A stretch of DNA of 64,000 nt from Gemmiger formicilis (GCF_018784445.1 NZ_WQOH01000004.1:124001-188000); one strand, 5' to 3'; shown: positions 51,398 to 60,606, counted from the stretch's first letter. The notes: generated by a model from the letters alone, not told the origin. Translations and numbers: made by a program.

Positions 51398-52852
51398 TTA
51401 CTTTCTGTGGAAGATGCTGCGCAGGATGCCAAGGCCGATGCCCCAGAGCTTGGCGAGCTGTGCACGGTAGAGGGTGCAGTAGATGAACAAAATCACACCT
51501 ATCAGCGCAAATTTTATAATAAAATGCTGCCACAGCAACGTGCCGACTGCTGTGACCGCGAACGCCAGCAGAAAGCCGGAAATCGTCTTGGCATAGCTGG
51601 CGACGGTGCGGTAGTACATCTGGCCCGTGACGCTGCGGTACAAAAACGCAATGCCGTTGCTGGCGGCCAGGGCCAGCGCTGCGCCGGTCAGCCCAAAGGC
51701 GGGTACCAGCACCGCGCACAGCCCCAGGTTGGACAGCGCCCCCAGCCCGATGCCGATGGTATCATGCCACGGTTTGCGGGCAATCGAGTTGCCGTAGACC
51801 GTGCCCTCGCACAGAATGTTGAAGACGACGGCCAGCATCAGCAGCGGGAAAATGGCGAGGCACCCGCGCTTGTCGGGGAAAATCACGAACACGATATCCT
51901 CGAACATGACCAGCACGCAGAAGAAGCTGAAGATCAGCAGGTTCAAAACGTCATGTACGCGGCAGATGCGCTCCTGCTCCTCGCGGTAGTGGGCGTAGAC
52001 GTAGGGGCCCCAGTAGGTGGAGAAGCCCGCCTGGATGGCCGTGACCAGTTGTGCCAGGCTGTACCCGAAGGCAAACAGGCCCTGCGCATTCTCGCCGCAG
52101 GCGTTGCCCACAAAGGAAAGGCAGATACCGCTGGACAGGCTGAACAAGATCTGGGCCGGGGCCAGTGCCACGCCGTAGGGCACAGTCTGGCGGGCAATGC
52201 CGCCCAGCTGGCTGGCGGGCAGCGGCGCAAACACAGCGCTGCGGTACTTGTACCCGAATGCAATGGCAACCACGCCAAAGCTTAAAATGGCCGCCACGGC
52301 CAGGATAAATACGTTGGAGGTGAAAAAGCCCGGCAGCAGGTAGAACAGATTGTAGCAGCCCTGCATCCAGAGTGTTTCAGCCGTGTAGGCGCGCAGGTCG
52401 TTTTCCAGGCGCAGCAGCACGTTCAGATACCGCACCAGCATATACAGCGCCGCATTGATGAACAGCAGCGGCACGATGCCGGGGCCTGCCGACCCCAGGC
52501 CGAAGGCCGCCGCCAGCGGCTGGGCAAAGAACACGCTGCCTGCGACACCCAGCAGCATCATGAACGATGCCGAAATGCGGGTGCAGGCTGCGAACAGCTG
52601 GCGCGGCTCGGCCCCGGCGGGCGGCTCATGGTAAAAGCGCAGCAGCGCCTGATCCAGGCCCAGGATGCCGATGTTCATGAGGGTGGCCGTGTAGGTCATG
52701 AAGGTGACCGGCGCACCCAGGACCTCGGCGGGCAGCAGCCCCTTGACGATGAGCGCCAGCCCGGTGATGGCGAAGCCTAAATAGGTCGCCACCGAGTATT
52801 TCATCACATTCCCGGCAAAGGATTCACCGGAGGATTTTTTGCTTTCTGACAT
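51398..52852 (-). CDS. Polysaccharide flippase (MOP superfamily, Wzx/RfbX-like)
   Basis: A 484-aa protein with 12-14 transmembrane helices. The N terminus FAGNVMKYSVATYLGFAITGLALIVKGLLPAEVLG and NIGILGLDQALLRFYHEPP are typical of oligosaccharide flippases, which move undecaprenyl-pyrophosphate-linked repeat units outward. In the same operon as a surface-carbohydrate protein and an MBOAT/SGNH pair, so an exported, acylated surface polymer is expected. Confidence 0.85.
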   Translation of the reverse strand: MSESKKSSGESFAGNVMKYSVATYLGFAITGLALIVKGLLPAEVLGAPVTFMTYTATLMNIGILGLDQALLRFYHEPPAGAEPRQLFAACTRISASFMMLLGVAGSVFFAQPLAAAFGLGSAGPGIVPLLFINAALYMLVRYLNVLLRLENDLRAYTAETLWMQGCYNLFYLLPGFFTSNVFILAVAAILSFGVVAIAFGYKYRSAVFAPLPASQLGGIARQTVPYGVALAPAQILFSLSSGICLSFVGNACGENAQGLFAFGYSLAQLVTAIQAGFSTYWGPYVYAHYREEQERICRVHDVLNLLIFSFFCVLVMFEDIVFVIFPDKRGCLAIFPLLMLAVVFNILCEGTVYGNSIARKPWHDTIGIGLGALSNLGLCAVLVPAFGLTGAALALAASNGIAFLYRSVTGQMYYRTVASYAKTISGFLLAFAVTAVGTLLWQHFIIKFALIGVILFIYCTLYRAQLAKLWGIGLGILRSIFHRK

Positions 52853-52872
52853 ATGTGTGTCCTATCATAGCG

Positions 52873-52961
52873 TTGTAGGGGCCGGGTATGCCCGGCCCGC
52901 GGCCTTGCCATTACTGCGCGTCTGCCGCACTGCGGAGGGCCGGGCATGCCCGGCCCCTACA
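52873..52961. repeat. Family A double-hairpin element (clean copy)
   Basis: TTGTAGGGGCCGGGTATGCC at the left, right palindrome GGGCCGGGCATGCCCGGCCC with CCTACA end, interior GCGGCCTTGC ... GCCGC. Between the flippase and the surface-carbohydrate gene. Confidence 0.8.
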
Positions 52962-52964
52962 TGC

Positions 52965-54278
52965 TCAGCGGACGAACGGCTTAATGCGTTCCGTCATTGC
53001 TGCCACCTGTTCCGGCGTTACATGGGCTTTGTCCACATACCCATAAATGCGCTGGGCAAAATTGGCCAGCGGGGGGCAGAAGGCAAATACCTTTTTCGGC
53101 TCCCAGCCGTGGCGGTAGAGAAAATGCACCCCGGCCAGCGCACAGAACTTTACCTTGTTAAAGTGCGGCGTGAAGCCTTCGCCCATCGGCTCGTCCCGGG
53201 GCGGGTTCTTGTATACATCCTCCAATAGGTCGGCCATCCGCTTGTAGGCGGGCGTATCGCTCGGGTCAAAATAGCCCTCGATAACGTCCTTTGCAATCGG
53301 GAACGGCGGTTCCGGCGCGGCCATGGCAGCGGCAAACTCGCCGCAGGTCGTCACATAATGGGCATCCTTGTAGATGACCGGGTCGTACTCGTGCTCAATG
53401 GGCACCGGGCGCAGGATGTGGCAGCTCTTGCCGGCCATGTACACCTCGGCGATGGCGGTGCTCATCCAGATGGAAATAGAGTCTGCCGCCACGATCCACT
53501 GCTTGACAGAGTCGGCAAAAATGACATGGAAGTTCGGCCGCTTCTTCGCCAGTTCTTCCAGCGCGGGGCTGTTCCACTCGCTGGGGTGGCGGCGGTAGAC
53601 CAGCTCGACCTCGGGATGCTGACCTAAATATTCATCGAACCAACGCAGTGTCTCCTTCATCGAGACACGGTTCGTCTTGGCAAAGCCGGTAAAATCGGTG
53701 CCCGCCATCTTGGAAAGCTCGGCGACCTCGTCGTCATTCATGCTGGCGTAGCCGAAGCTGGAAATATACAGGTGCAGCTGCTTGGCCGGGTCCAGGCCGA
53801 ACTCTTTGCACAAGGTCTGTTTGTCTTTAAAGTAGCCGTCAAACTCCGGCCGCAGAAAGTCCATCATGACTGCGCCGGTGACAGGCGTGTTTTTGGCGTC
53901 CATGCCGTGGGCCTGCAGGCGGGCGGCGGTGCGCTTGCCCCAACAGGTCTGCACGCAGCGCTTGGCGTTGCCGTTCATATTGAACCAGTCGCCCTCCTCC
54001 TGCGTGTCGGAGAGCATCTGCTCCCAATGCAGGTTGACGATCTTGTTGCATTTGCCGATGTTGTTGTAGACATGGCTGTTGATGGCCTCGTTGTCATACA
54101 TACAGCTGGCGACGAGCACTTCCGGCTTGTCCTTGCCGAACAGCCGCAGGTGCTTCGGATCCAGCAGCTGGCGGATCTCCACCGTGTAACCGCGGCGTTC
54201 CAGCTCGAGCTTCAAGAGCAGGTCGCTCTCATACTCGCGGACGGTATGCTCGTATAAAATCAGGAAATCTAGTGCCAT
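52965..54278 (-). CDS. Surface carbohydrate biosynthesis protein (GT-B-like)
   Basis: A 437-aa soluble protein resembling the surface-carbohydrate biosynthesis family related to CDP-glycerol/polysaccharide glycosyltransferases: N-terminal FLILYEHTVREYESDLLLKLELERRGY, middle GAVMMDFLRPEF, YISSFGYAS, and C-terminal-half VYRRHPSEWNS and ADSISIWMSTAIAEVYMAGK, comparable to nucleotide-sugar binding in GT-B enzymes. Activity is not assigned. ATG 54278 is used because the upstream extension lacks a ribosome site. Confidence 0.7.
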   Translation of the reverse strand: MALDFLILYEHTVREYESDLLLKLELERRGYTVEIRQLLDPKHLRLFGKDKPEVLVASCMYDNEAINSHVYNNIGKCNKIVNLHWEQMLSDTQEEGDWFNMNGNAKRCVQTCWGKRTAARLQAHGMDAKNTPVTGAVMMDFLRPEFDGYFKDKQTLCKEFGLDPAKQLHLYISSFGYASMNDDEVAELSKMAGTDFTGFAKTNRVSMKETLRWFDEYLGQHPEVELVYRRHPSEWNSPALEELAKKRPNFHVIFADSVKQWIVAADSISIWMSTAIAEVYMAGKSCHILRPVPIEHEYDPVIYKDAHYVTTCGEFAAAMAAPEPPFPIAKDVIEGYFDPSDTPAYKRMADLLEDVYKNPPRDEPMGEGFTPHFNKVKFCALAGVHFLYRHGWEPKKVFAFCPPLANFAQRIYGYVDKAHVTPEQVAAMTERIKPFVR

Positions 54279-54303
54279 TGATAGCAACTCCCATGCAAAG
54301 TAA

Positions 54304-54444
54304 GTTGTAGGGGCGGATGCTTGCATCCGCTCGTGGGGCGTCGGGGACGCCGTCCCCTACAAATGAGGATGCCCCCTTGTCCGGTGGATGTAGGGCGGGG
54401 TGTCCTCACCCCGCCGCGGCGGCATGGGGGTATGCCGCCCTATA
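54304..54444. repeat. Two adjacent family A-type elements with divergent palindromes
   Basis: 54304-54363: GTTGTAGGGGCGGATGCTTG with palindrome GCGGATGCTTGCATCCGC, then GGCGTCGGGGACGCC and CCCCTACAA. 54388-54444: TGTAGGGCGGGGTG-TCCT-CACCCCGCC, then GGCGGCATGGGGGTATGCCGCCCTA. The ends are conserved but the palindromes are different sequences. Confidence 0.7.
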
Positions 54445-54446
54445 TG

Positions 54447-55391
54447 TCAACCTGCAATATCGTTAAACAACTCTTGTGTCCAAACCGGCAGGCCGTACTT
54501 TTCATCCAGATGGAAACCGTCAAAAAACTGCGTGTCATCGTCGGTGATGGCGCTGCCGCCCCACTCGTAATCCAATAGGGTAAAGCCGCATTCTGCGGCC
54601 CAGCCGGTCAGCTGCGGCAGCACGGTATCCTGCATCACATCGGTGATGCCGAACACGTCACAGACCTCGGTGCGGACATTATCAGCCATCGGAGGCAGAA
54701 CCACGATGAGCCGCACACCCTCGGCCTGGCAGCGCCGGGCCAGCGTGTGCAGGCGGTCGAATTGCTCAGTGTTCAGCGCCCAGCTTTTGCAGCGGGGCGT
54801 GATGGTGGCGGTGTAGTCATATAATTTGCGGTGCAGCGGCAAAACCGTACCATCGTCGGCCAGGTAATCCGCGTCGGTCCAGTCCCCGGACTCGATGGTG
54901 TCCGGCGTGCCGCGCAGCGTATCCATGGCCACGGTCAGGGCGTTGACGTTGTATTCTAAATTGAAGCAGTAGGCCAGCGGATTGTTCAGCGTCTTTTCCA
55001 GCGTGGCAAAGCGGTCGGTGTTGTACCCGGCGTTCAGCGTGTAGAACGAGACTTCCACCAGCAGGGTGTCAACTTCGCGGCCGGAATCCAGCACATAGTC
55101 CGCGAGGTCGAGGGTTTCTTTCAGCGACGCGCCGCCGAAGGCGAGATTCTGCCAATTCCGGCCGGAAAGCTCGTCCACCAGCGCCATATCAAAATGCGCC
55201 AGGCGGCTGTCACCCAAGATCAGATTCGTGCCAGGCTCCTGCTGGTAGGCCCTTACCCGCGCCACCGGCTGGCTGGACGAAGCGGAGGCTTTCAGCCCGA
55301 AGTAGTTGTTAGGCTCAAAGGCAACGAAGAATGCGAACCAAAGCAAAACTGGAATCATCAATAATGCAAGTTTTTTTAGGATATTCTTCAT
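54447..55391 (-). CDS. SGNH-hydrolase-like membrane-anchored protein (DltD/AlgX-type partner of MBOAT)
   Basis: A 314-aa protein with an N-terminal signal anchor (about 7-27), NLILGDSRLAHFDMA (GDS motif, Ser 62) and FFDGFHLDEKYG near the C terminus (the Asp-x-x-His block), so a complete SGNH catalytic set facing outward. Such proteins accept or transfer acyl groups delivered by an MBOAT protein, as in DltB/DltD or alginate acetylation. The MBOAT gene lies directly upstream in the same direction. Acyl group and target are unknown. Confidence 0.7.
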   Translation of the reverse strand: MKNILKKLALLMIPVLLWFAFFVAFEPNNYFGLKASASSSQPVARVRAYQQEPGTNLILGDSRLAHFDMALVDELSGRNWQNLAFGGASLKETLDLADYVLDSGREVDTLLVEVSFYTLNAGYNTDRFATLEKTLNNPLAYCFNLEYNVNALTVAMDTLRGTPDTIESGDWTDADYLADDGTVLPLHRKLYDYTATITPRCKSWALNTEQFDRLHTLARRCQAEGVRLIVVLPPMADNVRTEVCDVFGITDVMQDTVLPQLTGWAAECGFTLLDYEWGGSAITDDDTQFFDGFHLDEKYGLPVWTQELFNDIAG

Positions 55392-55417
55392 GGGCGGAAG
55401 CCTCCTTTCGTTAAAAT

Positions 55418-55609
55418 GGCTTCCCCTCGGGGGAAGCTGTCAGCGGCTTGTCCGCTGACTGATGAGGGGCGAGTTTGCCGCGGCGACCCCTTCATGGGCA
55501 ATCGCGGTACATACGCCCCTCATCCGGCGCTGCGGTGCCACCTGCTCCCCCTCTGGCGCTACGCGCCACCTCCCCCGTATCGGGGGAGTCTGTCCCTTGG
55601 GGGAAGGCG
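55418..55609. repeat. Family B multi-stem element (longest copy)
   Basis: CTTCCCC-tcg-GGGGAAG, GTCAGCGG-cttgt-CCGCTGAC, central ATGAGGGGCG ... CGCCCCTCAT stem around ACCCCTTCATGGG, then extra hairpins GGCGCTACGCGCC and CTCCCCC-gtat-CGGGGGAG before GGGGGAAGGC. Order of side hairpins is reversed relative to the copy at 35850. Between the MBOAT and SGNH genes. Confidence 0.75.
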
Positions 55610-55614
55610 TTGGG

Positions 55615-57111
55615 TTAAAACCCCGCATACATACCGAATCCGCTGTTCCCAAATCCGCCGCTCTGCATGATGTACCCCACCAGTAAAGCGACGACCAGGG
55701 CATAATACACGGCCCAGCGGTGCTTTTCTCCCGCCAGGCAAATCTCGGCGGGCTTGTTCTTATAGGCAAAGGCCCGGCGGGTGTCGAGGTAGAACGCCAG
55801 CGCCAGCACCAGCACCACAAAGACATAGTACGCCGCCACCATAATGGCGTTGGCGTAGAATCCATTAGACGCAGCAGCGTACAATTCGCTGCCAAACCGC
55901 GCGGGCGACCAGCTCAGGAAGCAGCGGCCCAGGTAGGCAAACGCATCCCCCACGGTCAGCGGTGCGGCGGCGGGGGCGGACCCCACGCGGAAGAACACCA
56001 TGCTGATGCACCACAGCACAAACACCCCGGCCCGCTTGGCCCACAAAACGCGGGCGGGCGCTTTCTTTTTGGGCTTGCCCAGGCGGCGGTGCAAAAGCTC
56101 CTCGCCCAGGCGGTAGCAGGCCTGCAGCAGACCCCAAACCACAAAGGGCAGCGTGTTCCCATGCCAGAAACCCGACACAAAAAACACCGTAAACACGCAC
56201 ACCTCGGCGGGCAGGCGGGTCAGCCTGCCCCCGGTCACGCCGGACATATCCGCCCACGCCAGCGGCATGAACAGATAATCCTGCAGCCAGGACGAAAAGC
56301 TGATGTGCCACCGGCTCCAGAACCCGGAAAAATTCGTGGCAAAAAACGGCGTCTTGAAGTTTTCAGGCAGCTCCAGGCCCAAAAGCAGACCCACGGCCCG
56401 CGCGACCTCGGAGTAGCCGGAGAAGTTGAAATACAGCTGGAACGTGTAAAACACGGCGGCCAGCACCAGCATCGGCCCGCCGTAGCTGCGGTAATTCGGG
56501 AACACCTCGTCCACCAGCAGCCCCAGCACGTCGCTGACAGCCACCAGCTTAAACAGGCCCAGCGCCATGAGCCGCAGCGCGCGCACAGTGCGGTCGGTGT
56601 CAAAGCGGTGCTCCTGCTTAAACTGCGGCAGCAGCGCCCCGGCGCGGCAGATAGGCCCCTGAGTGACGGTGGCAAAAAAGTTCAAAAACAGCGCACAATC
56701 GATGAAATTTGTCTCAACCTCGCAGTCGCCCCGCGCGGTGTCGATCAGGTAGGCAATGGCCGCAAAGCTGTAAAAGCTGATGCCCAGCGGCATGGCTACG
56801 GCCTGCCAGCCGCCCTCGCTGGCGAACGCGCCGTTATATTTGAAAAAGGCCAGAATCGCCAGCAACCCGATAACGCCCCCGCGCAGGAACGCAGTCTTGT
56901 GGGCGCTGCTGCGGGCCGCCATGCCGCGCCCGCACAGGTAGGTGAACACCGCAATCGCGATCGTCACGCCCAGCATCGACGGCATGGCCAGCGCGTAGAA
57001 AACCCAGCTGGCCGCCAGCAAAAACGCGCTCTGCCAGCGCTGCGGCAGGTGCAGGTACACCGCGGCCACGACCAGCAGAAAACCGAAAAATCCAAAACTT
57101 TGCAGGCTCAT
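55615..57111 (-). CDS. MBOAT family O-acyltransferase (AlgI/DltB/PatA-like)
   Basis: A 498-aa protein with about 11 membrane helices. Signatures: AILAFFKYNGAF, MPLGISFYSFAAIAYLID, TQGPICRAGALLPQF, ATNFSGFWSRWHISFSSWLQDYLFMPL and the active His at about 315 in FVSGFWHGNTLPFVVWG. It passes an acyl group, usually acetyl, across the membrane for transfer to a glycan. ATG 57111 follows GGGGAGG by seven bases. First gene of the minus-strand surface-glycan operon, with a well-formed promoter. Confidence 0.9.
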   Translation of the reverse strand: MSLQSFGFFGFLLVVAAVYLHLPQRWQSAFLLAASWVFYALAMPSMLGVTIAIAVFTYLCGRGMAARSSAHKTAFLRGGVIGLLAILAFFKYNGAFASEGGWQAVAMPLGISFYSFAAIAYLIDTARGDCEVETNFIDCALFLNFFATVTQGPICRAGALLPQFKQEHRFDTDRTVRALRLMALGLFKLVAVSDVLGLLVDEVFPNYRSYGGPMLVLAAVFYTFQLYFNFSGYSEVARAVGLLLGLELPENFKTPFFATNFSGFWSRWHISFSSWLQDYLFMPLAWADMSGVTGGRLTRLPAEVCVFTVFFVSGFWHGNTLPFVVWGLLQACYRLGEELLHRRLGKPKKKAPARVLWAKRAGVFVLWCISMVFFRVGSAPAAAPLTVGDAFAYLGRCFLSWSPARFGSELYAAASNGFYANAIMVAAYYVFVVLVLALAFYLDTRRAFAYKNKPAEICLAGEKHRWAVYYALVVALLVGYIMQSGGFGNSGFGMYAGF

Positions 57112-57145
57112 GGCCACACCTCCCCTTTATAATCAGTAATACCTT

Positions 57146-57174
57146 ATTATACATGATTTGCCGTGGGTACGCAA
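57146..57174 (-). promoter_or_regulatory. Promoter of the MBOAT operon
   Basis: Minus strand TTGCGT (57169-57174), 17-bp spacer, TATAAT (57146-57151). Confidence 0.75.
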
Positions 57175-57183
57175 GTGGGTTGT

Positions 57184-57212
57184 TGTGGTGCAGCGTGATT
57201 TGTGCTATACTA
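57184..57212 (+). promoter_or_regulatory. ktrB promoter
   Basis: TTGTGG (57184-57189), 17-bp spacer, TATACT (57207-57212); divergent from the MBOAT promoter ten bases away. Confidence 0.6.
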
Positions 57213-57244
57213 TCGGTAAAGCTAAATTTTTGCCGGAGGCCGCT

Positions 57245-58564
57245 ATGTCCTACATCCGCAGCGCAATCTCAAAATTTTTAAAGACCCAGCCCCCGGCGCG
57301 TATCATTGCGCTGGGCTTTGCACTGCTGATTTTGTGCGGCGCGGCGCTGCTGATGCTGCCCTTTGCGGTACACCCGGGGCTGCACATTGCCCCGCTGGAC
57401 GCCCTGTTCACGGCTACCAGCGCAGTTTGCGTCACGGGTCTTGTGGTGGTGGATACCGCCGACACCTTCAGTATGTTCGGCCAGGTCGTCATTGCGGTGC
57501 TCATTCAAATCGGCGGCTTGGGTGTCGCATCCATCGGCATGGGGTTGGCACTGGTGACCGGGCGGCGCATCAACTTAAAGGGCCGCTCCCTCGTGCGGGA
57601 GGCACTGAACGTGGAAAGTCTGGACGGCATGGTCCGCCTTGTCCGCGCGGTGCTGCTCATGACCCTGATTTGCGAAGGCGCGGGCGCGGTGCTAGGTTTC
57701 CCGGCGTTCGCCGGCAACCATATGCCGCTGCAGGCGGTGTGGCTGAGTATTTTCCACTCGATCGCTTCCTTTAACAATGCGGGTTTTGACGCGCTGGGCG
57801 GCGGCACAAACCTGATACCCTACCGCGGCGATGTGCTGCTGAATATCGTCACCGACGCGCTTGTCATTGTGGGCGGCATCGGCTTCATGGTCATTCTGGA
57901 TGTGGGTCGCTGCCGGGGCAATTTTCGCAAAATGACCTTCCACACCAAGGTCGTGCTGACGACGACGGCAGTGTTGCTGTTCGGCGGCGCGGCGCTGCTG
58001 CAAATCACCGACCATCTTGACTTTATGACGGCGTTTTTCCAGAGCATGACGGCCCGCACGGCGGGTTTCTCCACTGTGGATCTCAGCGGCTTGAGCAGCG
58101 CGGGCCTGTTGGTCATTATGGTGTTGATGTTCGTGGGTGCGTCGCCGGGATCCACGGGCGGCGGCATCAAGACGACCACATTTTTTGTGCTGATGCAGCA
58201 GGTGCGGTCGATCTTCTCCAAGCGCAGGCTCGGCGCATTCCACCGCCGCCTGCCGGACGGCTCACTGGCAAAGGCTGCCACCATCACCTTGATGGGCCTG
58301 ATCGTTGTGAGCTGCGGTACCTTCGCGCTCTGTATTTTGGAGCCGGAGACGGATTTCCTGCGCCTGCTGTTTGAGCAGGTGTCGGCGTACAGCACAGCGG
58401 GGCTTTCCACCGGCATCACGGCGGGGCTGCGGGCCGGCAGCAAAGCGGTGCTGATTTTTACCATGTTCATCGGCCGCGTGGGTGCGGTGACGCTGCTCTC
58501 CCTCTGGGTTGAGCGCCCTGAACCCAGCGCCCATTACACCGAGGAAGCGATTACGATTGGGTAA
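57245..58564 (+). CDS. ktrB: Potassium uptake channel subunit (TrkH/KtrB)
   Basis: A 439-aa membrane protein with four M1-P-M2 repeats: TSAVCVTGLVVVDTADTFS, SIASFNNAGFD, MTARTAGFSTVDL and SAYSTAGLSTGIT carry the filter glycines. GASPGSTGGGIKTTTF is the intramembrane gate-loop region. The size and sequence fit KtrB (Na+-coupled K+ uptake) rather than the larger TrkH. ATG 57245 follows GGAGGCC. Paired with ktrA downstream. Confidence 0.92.
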   Translation: MSYIRSAISKFLKTQPPARIIALGFALLILCGAALLMLPFAVHPGLHIAPLDALFTATSAVCVTGLVVVDTADTFSMFGQVVIAVLIQIGGLGVASIGMGLALVTGRRINLKGRSLVREALNVESLDGMVRLVRAVLLMTLICEGAGAVLGFPAFAGNHMPLQAVWLSIFHSIASFNNAGFDALGGGTNLIPYRGDVLLNIVTDALVIVGGIGFMVILDVGRCRGNFRKMTFHTKVVLTTTAVLLFGGAALLQITDHLDFMTAFFQSMTARTAGFSTVDLSGLSSAGLLVIMVLMFVGASPGSTGGGIKTTTFFVLMQQVRSIFSKRRLGAFHRRLPDGSLAKAATITLMGLIVVSCGTFALCILEPETDFLRLLFEQVSAYSTAGLSTGITAGLRAGSKAVLIFTMFIGRVGAVTLLSLWVERPEPSAHYTEEAITIG

Positions 58565-58570
58565 ACGGCG

Positions 58571-58650
58571 CGGCGGGGTGAGGGCACCCCGCCCTACAAA
58601 TACGGAAAACCGTGTGCCGTAGGGCGGCATGCCCTCATGCCGCCGTGGAC
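58571..58650. repeat. Family A-type element with divergent palindromes
   Basis: Left half CGGGGTG-AGGG-CACCCCG with CCCTACAAA, right half GTAGGGCGGCATG-CCCT-CATGCCGCC. Same end sequence (GTAGGG / CCCTAC) as the family, arranged tail to tail, between ktrB and ktrA. Confidence 0.65.
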
Positions 58651-58685
58651 GCTTGCCGCAGCACATTCAGAAAGGTATTGCCACT

Positions 58686-59357
58686 ATGTTTGACAAAAAG
58701 AAGAATTCTGCCGAAAGTTACGGCGTCATCGGCCTGGGTCGGTTTGGTACGGCGCTGGTCAAAACGCTGGCTGCCGCGGGCAAAGAGGTCATCGCCGTGG
58801 ACAAGGACGAAGCCAAGGTCAAGGCCGTGCGCGGCTACACCGATTACGCCTTTGTCATCGATGAACTGGACGAAGTATCGCTGAAAGAAACCGGGATGCA
58901 GAACTGCGGCACCGTCACGATCTGCATTGGTGAGCAGGTGGATGTCAGTATTCTGACTACGATGCTTGTCACGAAGCTGGGCGTGCCCCACGTTATTTCC
59001 AAGGCCGCCAGCGAGGTCCACGGCGAAGTGCTCAAGCGCCTGGGGGCCGAAGTCGTCTACCCCGAGGCTGACATGGCCGTGCGCATTGGCAAGCGGCTGA
59101 TCTCTGGCAATCTGCTGGATTACATTGCCCTGGGCGACGGCGTCGAAGTGCGGCGCATTGCCGTGGGCGGCAAGATGCTGGGCAAAAGCGTCCGCCAGCT
59201 GGATGTGCGCAAAGTCTACGGCATCAATATCATCGCCGTGGAGCACGGCAACCAGACCAATGTGGAATTTGCCGCGGACTATACCTTTAAGGAGGGGGAC
59301 AGTGTGGCGGTAATCGGCAAGGTCGGGAAGATCGATAAGTTTGAGAAGGAAATATAA
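58686..59357 (+). CDS. ktrA: Potassium uptake regulatory subunit (TrkA-N/RCK, KtrA)
   Basis: A 223-aa cytosolic RCK protein. A Rossmann nucleotide-binding motif YGVIGLGRFGTALVKTL at 12-28 with acidic VDKDE at about 40, then a TrkA-C domain (VRRIAVGGKMLGKSVRQLDVRKVYGINIIAV). It forms an octameric ring gating KtrB, with ATP/ADP as ligands. Follows ktrB after a 120-bp gap filled by a repeat. Confidence 0.93.
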   Translation: MFDKKKNSAESYGVIGLGRFGTALVKTLAAAGKEVIAVDKDEAKVKAVRGYTDYAFVIDELDEVSLKETGMQNCGTVTICIGEQVDVSILTTMLVTKLGVPHVISKAASEVHGEVLKRLGAEVVYPEADMAVRIGKRLISGNLLDYIALGDGVEVRRIAVGGKMLGKSVRQLDVRKVYGINIIAVEHGNQTNVEFAADYTFKEGDSVAVIGKVGKIDKFEKEI

Positions 59358-59359
59358 AG

Positions 59360-59402
59360 AAGGCCCCCTTTGACAAGGAAGGTTTTGTTCCCCTCTTGTT
59401 AA
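59360..59402 (+). repeat. Degenerate family B-like fragment / weak terminator after ktrA
   Basis: AAGGCCCCCTTTGACAAGGA ... CCCTCTTGTTAAAAAA resembles the outer parts of the 22366-22500 element with its interior missing. Confidence 0.4.
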
Positions 59403-59435
59403 AAAACTAACCGCACAAATTTTGCGCATTTTACC

Positions 59436-59464
59436 TTGCAATTCGGCCTGTAATGCGGTACACT
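59436..59464 (+). promoter_or_regulatory. Promoter of the PfkB-type kinase gene
   Basis: TTGCAA (59436-59441), 17-bp spacer, TACACT (59459-59464), then AGGAGG at 59491 before ATG 59506. Confidence 0.7.
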
Positions 59465-59505
59465 TAAACTAACAAAATATGGCAAAAACAGGAGGACTTC
59501 CCCCC

Positions 59506-60594
59506 ATGGAACACAGCAATCCGATCCTGATGGGCAACAGCAGCCCGCAGAAGTTTATCACTATCGGCGAAGTGATGCTGCGCCTGACCCCGCCGAACTA
59601 TGAAAAGATCCGCATGACTTCCACTTTCGAGGCCAGTTACGGCGGCAGCGAGGCAAACATTGCGCTGGCTCTGGCGAACCTCGGCGTGGATTCCACCTTC
59701 TTCAGCGTTGTGCCCAACAACTCCCTGGGCAAAAGCGCCATCCGCTGGCTCCGCTGCAATGACGTCCACTGCACGCCGATGATCCTCTCCACCAAGGAGG
59801 AAACCCCCAGCCACCGCCTGGGCACCTATTACCTTGAGACCGGCTACGGCATCCGCCCCAGCAAGGTCATCTATGACCGTATGCACAGTGCCCTGACCGA
59901 GTACGACCTGACCAAGGTCGATCTGGATGAGCTGTTTGACGGCTTCGACTGGCTGCACCTGTCCGGCATCACCCCGGCGCTGAACAAAAACTGCGCCGAT
60001 TTTATCCTGCGCTGCCTGCGCACCGCCAAGGAGAAGGGCCTGACTGTCAGCTTTGACGGCAACTTCCGTTCCACGCTGTGGTCCTGGGAGGATGCCCGCG
60101 ACTACTGCACCCAGTGCCTGCCCTACGTTGATGTACTGTTCGGCATCGAGCCGTACCACCTGTGGAAGGACGAAGAGGATCATGCTAAGGGCGACTGGAA
60201 GGACGGCGTCCCCCTGCAGCCCAGCTATGAGCAGCAGGACGAAATTTTCCAGCATTTCATCGACCGTTACCCCAACCTCAAGTGCATTGCCCGCCATGTG
60301 CGCTATGTCCACTCCGGCAGTGAGAACAGCCTGAAAGCCTTTATGTGGTACGAGGGTCACACGTTCGAGTCCAAGCTCTATACCTTTAATATTCTGGACC
60401 GTGTCGGCGGCGGCGATGCCTTTGCCAGCGGCCTGATCTACGCCATGATGCACGACTATAAGCCGATGGATATGGTCAACTTCGCGGTCGCGTCCAGCGC
60501 CATCAAGCACACCATCCACGGCGATGCCAACATCACCGACGACGTGGAGAGCATCCGCAACCTGATGAATATGAACTACGATATCAAGCGGTAA
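59506..60594 (+). CDS. kdgK: PfkB family sugar kinase, probable 2-dehydro-3-deoxygluconokinase
   Basis: A 362-aa ribokinase-fold enzyme. FITIGEVMLRLTPPNYEKI, YGGSEANIALALANLGVDSTFFSVVPNNSLG and DRVGGGDAFASGLIY (anion hole and catalytic Asp, about 297-311) match KDG kinases, which phosphorylate 2-keto-3-deoxygluconate from pectin or uronate breakdown. The partner aldolase and dehydratases are not in this window, and it stands alone with a promoter and terminator, so another aldose or ketose remains possible. Confidence 0.82.
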   Translation: MEHSNPILMGNSSPQKFITIGEVMLRLTPPNYEKIRMTSTFEASYGGSEANIALALANLGVDSTFFSVVPNNSLGKSAIRWLRCNDVHCTPMILSTKEETPSHRLGTYYLETGYGIRPSKVIYDRMHSALTEYDLTKVDLDELFDGFDWLHLSGITPALNKNCADFILRCLRTAKEKGLTVSFDGNFRSTLWSWEDARDYCTQCLPYVDVLFGIEPYHLWKDEEDHAKGDWKDGVPLQPSYEQQDEIFQHFIDRYPNLKCIARHVRYVHSGSENSLKAFMWYEGHTFESKLYTFNILDRVGGGDAFASGLIYAMMHDYKPMDMVNFAVASSAIKHTIHGDANITDDVESIRNLMNMNYDIKR

Positions 60595-60606
60595 TACGTA
60601 AAATAA

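Noticed and set aside
35850-55609. CRISPR array as explanation for the palindromic repeats
   Set aside because: Copies are single, scattered between genes, differ in palindrome sequence and have no regular spacers or cas genes nearby.
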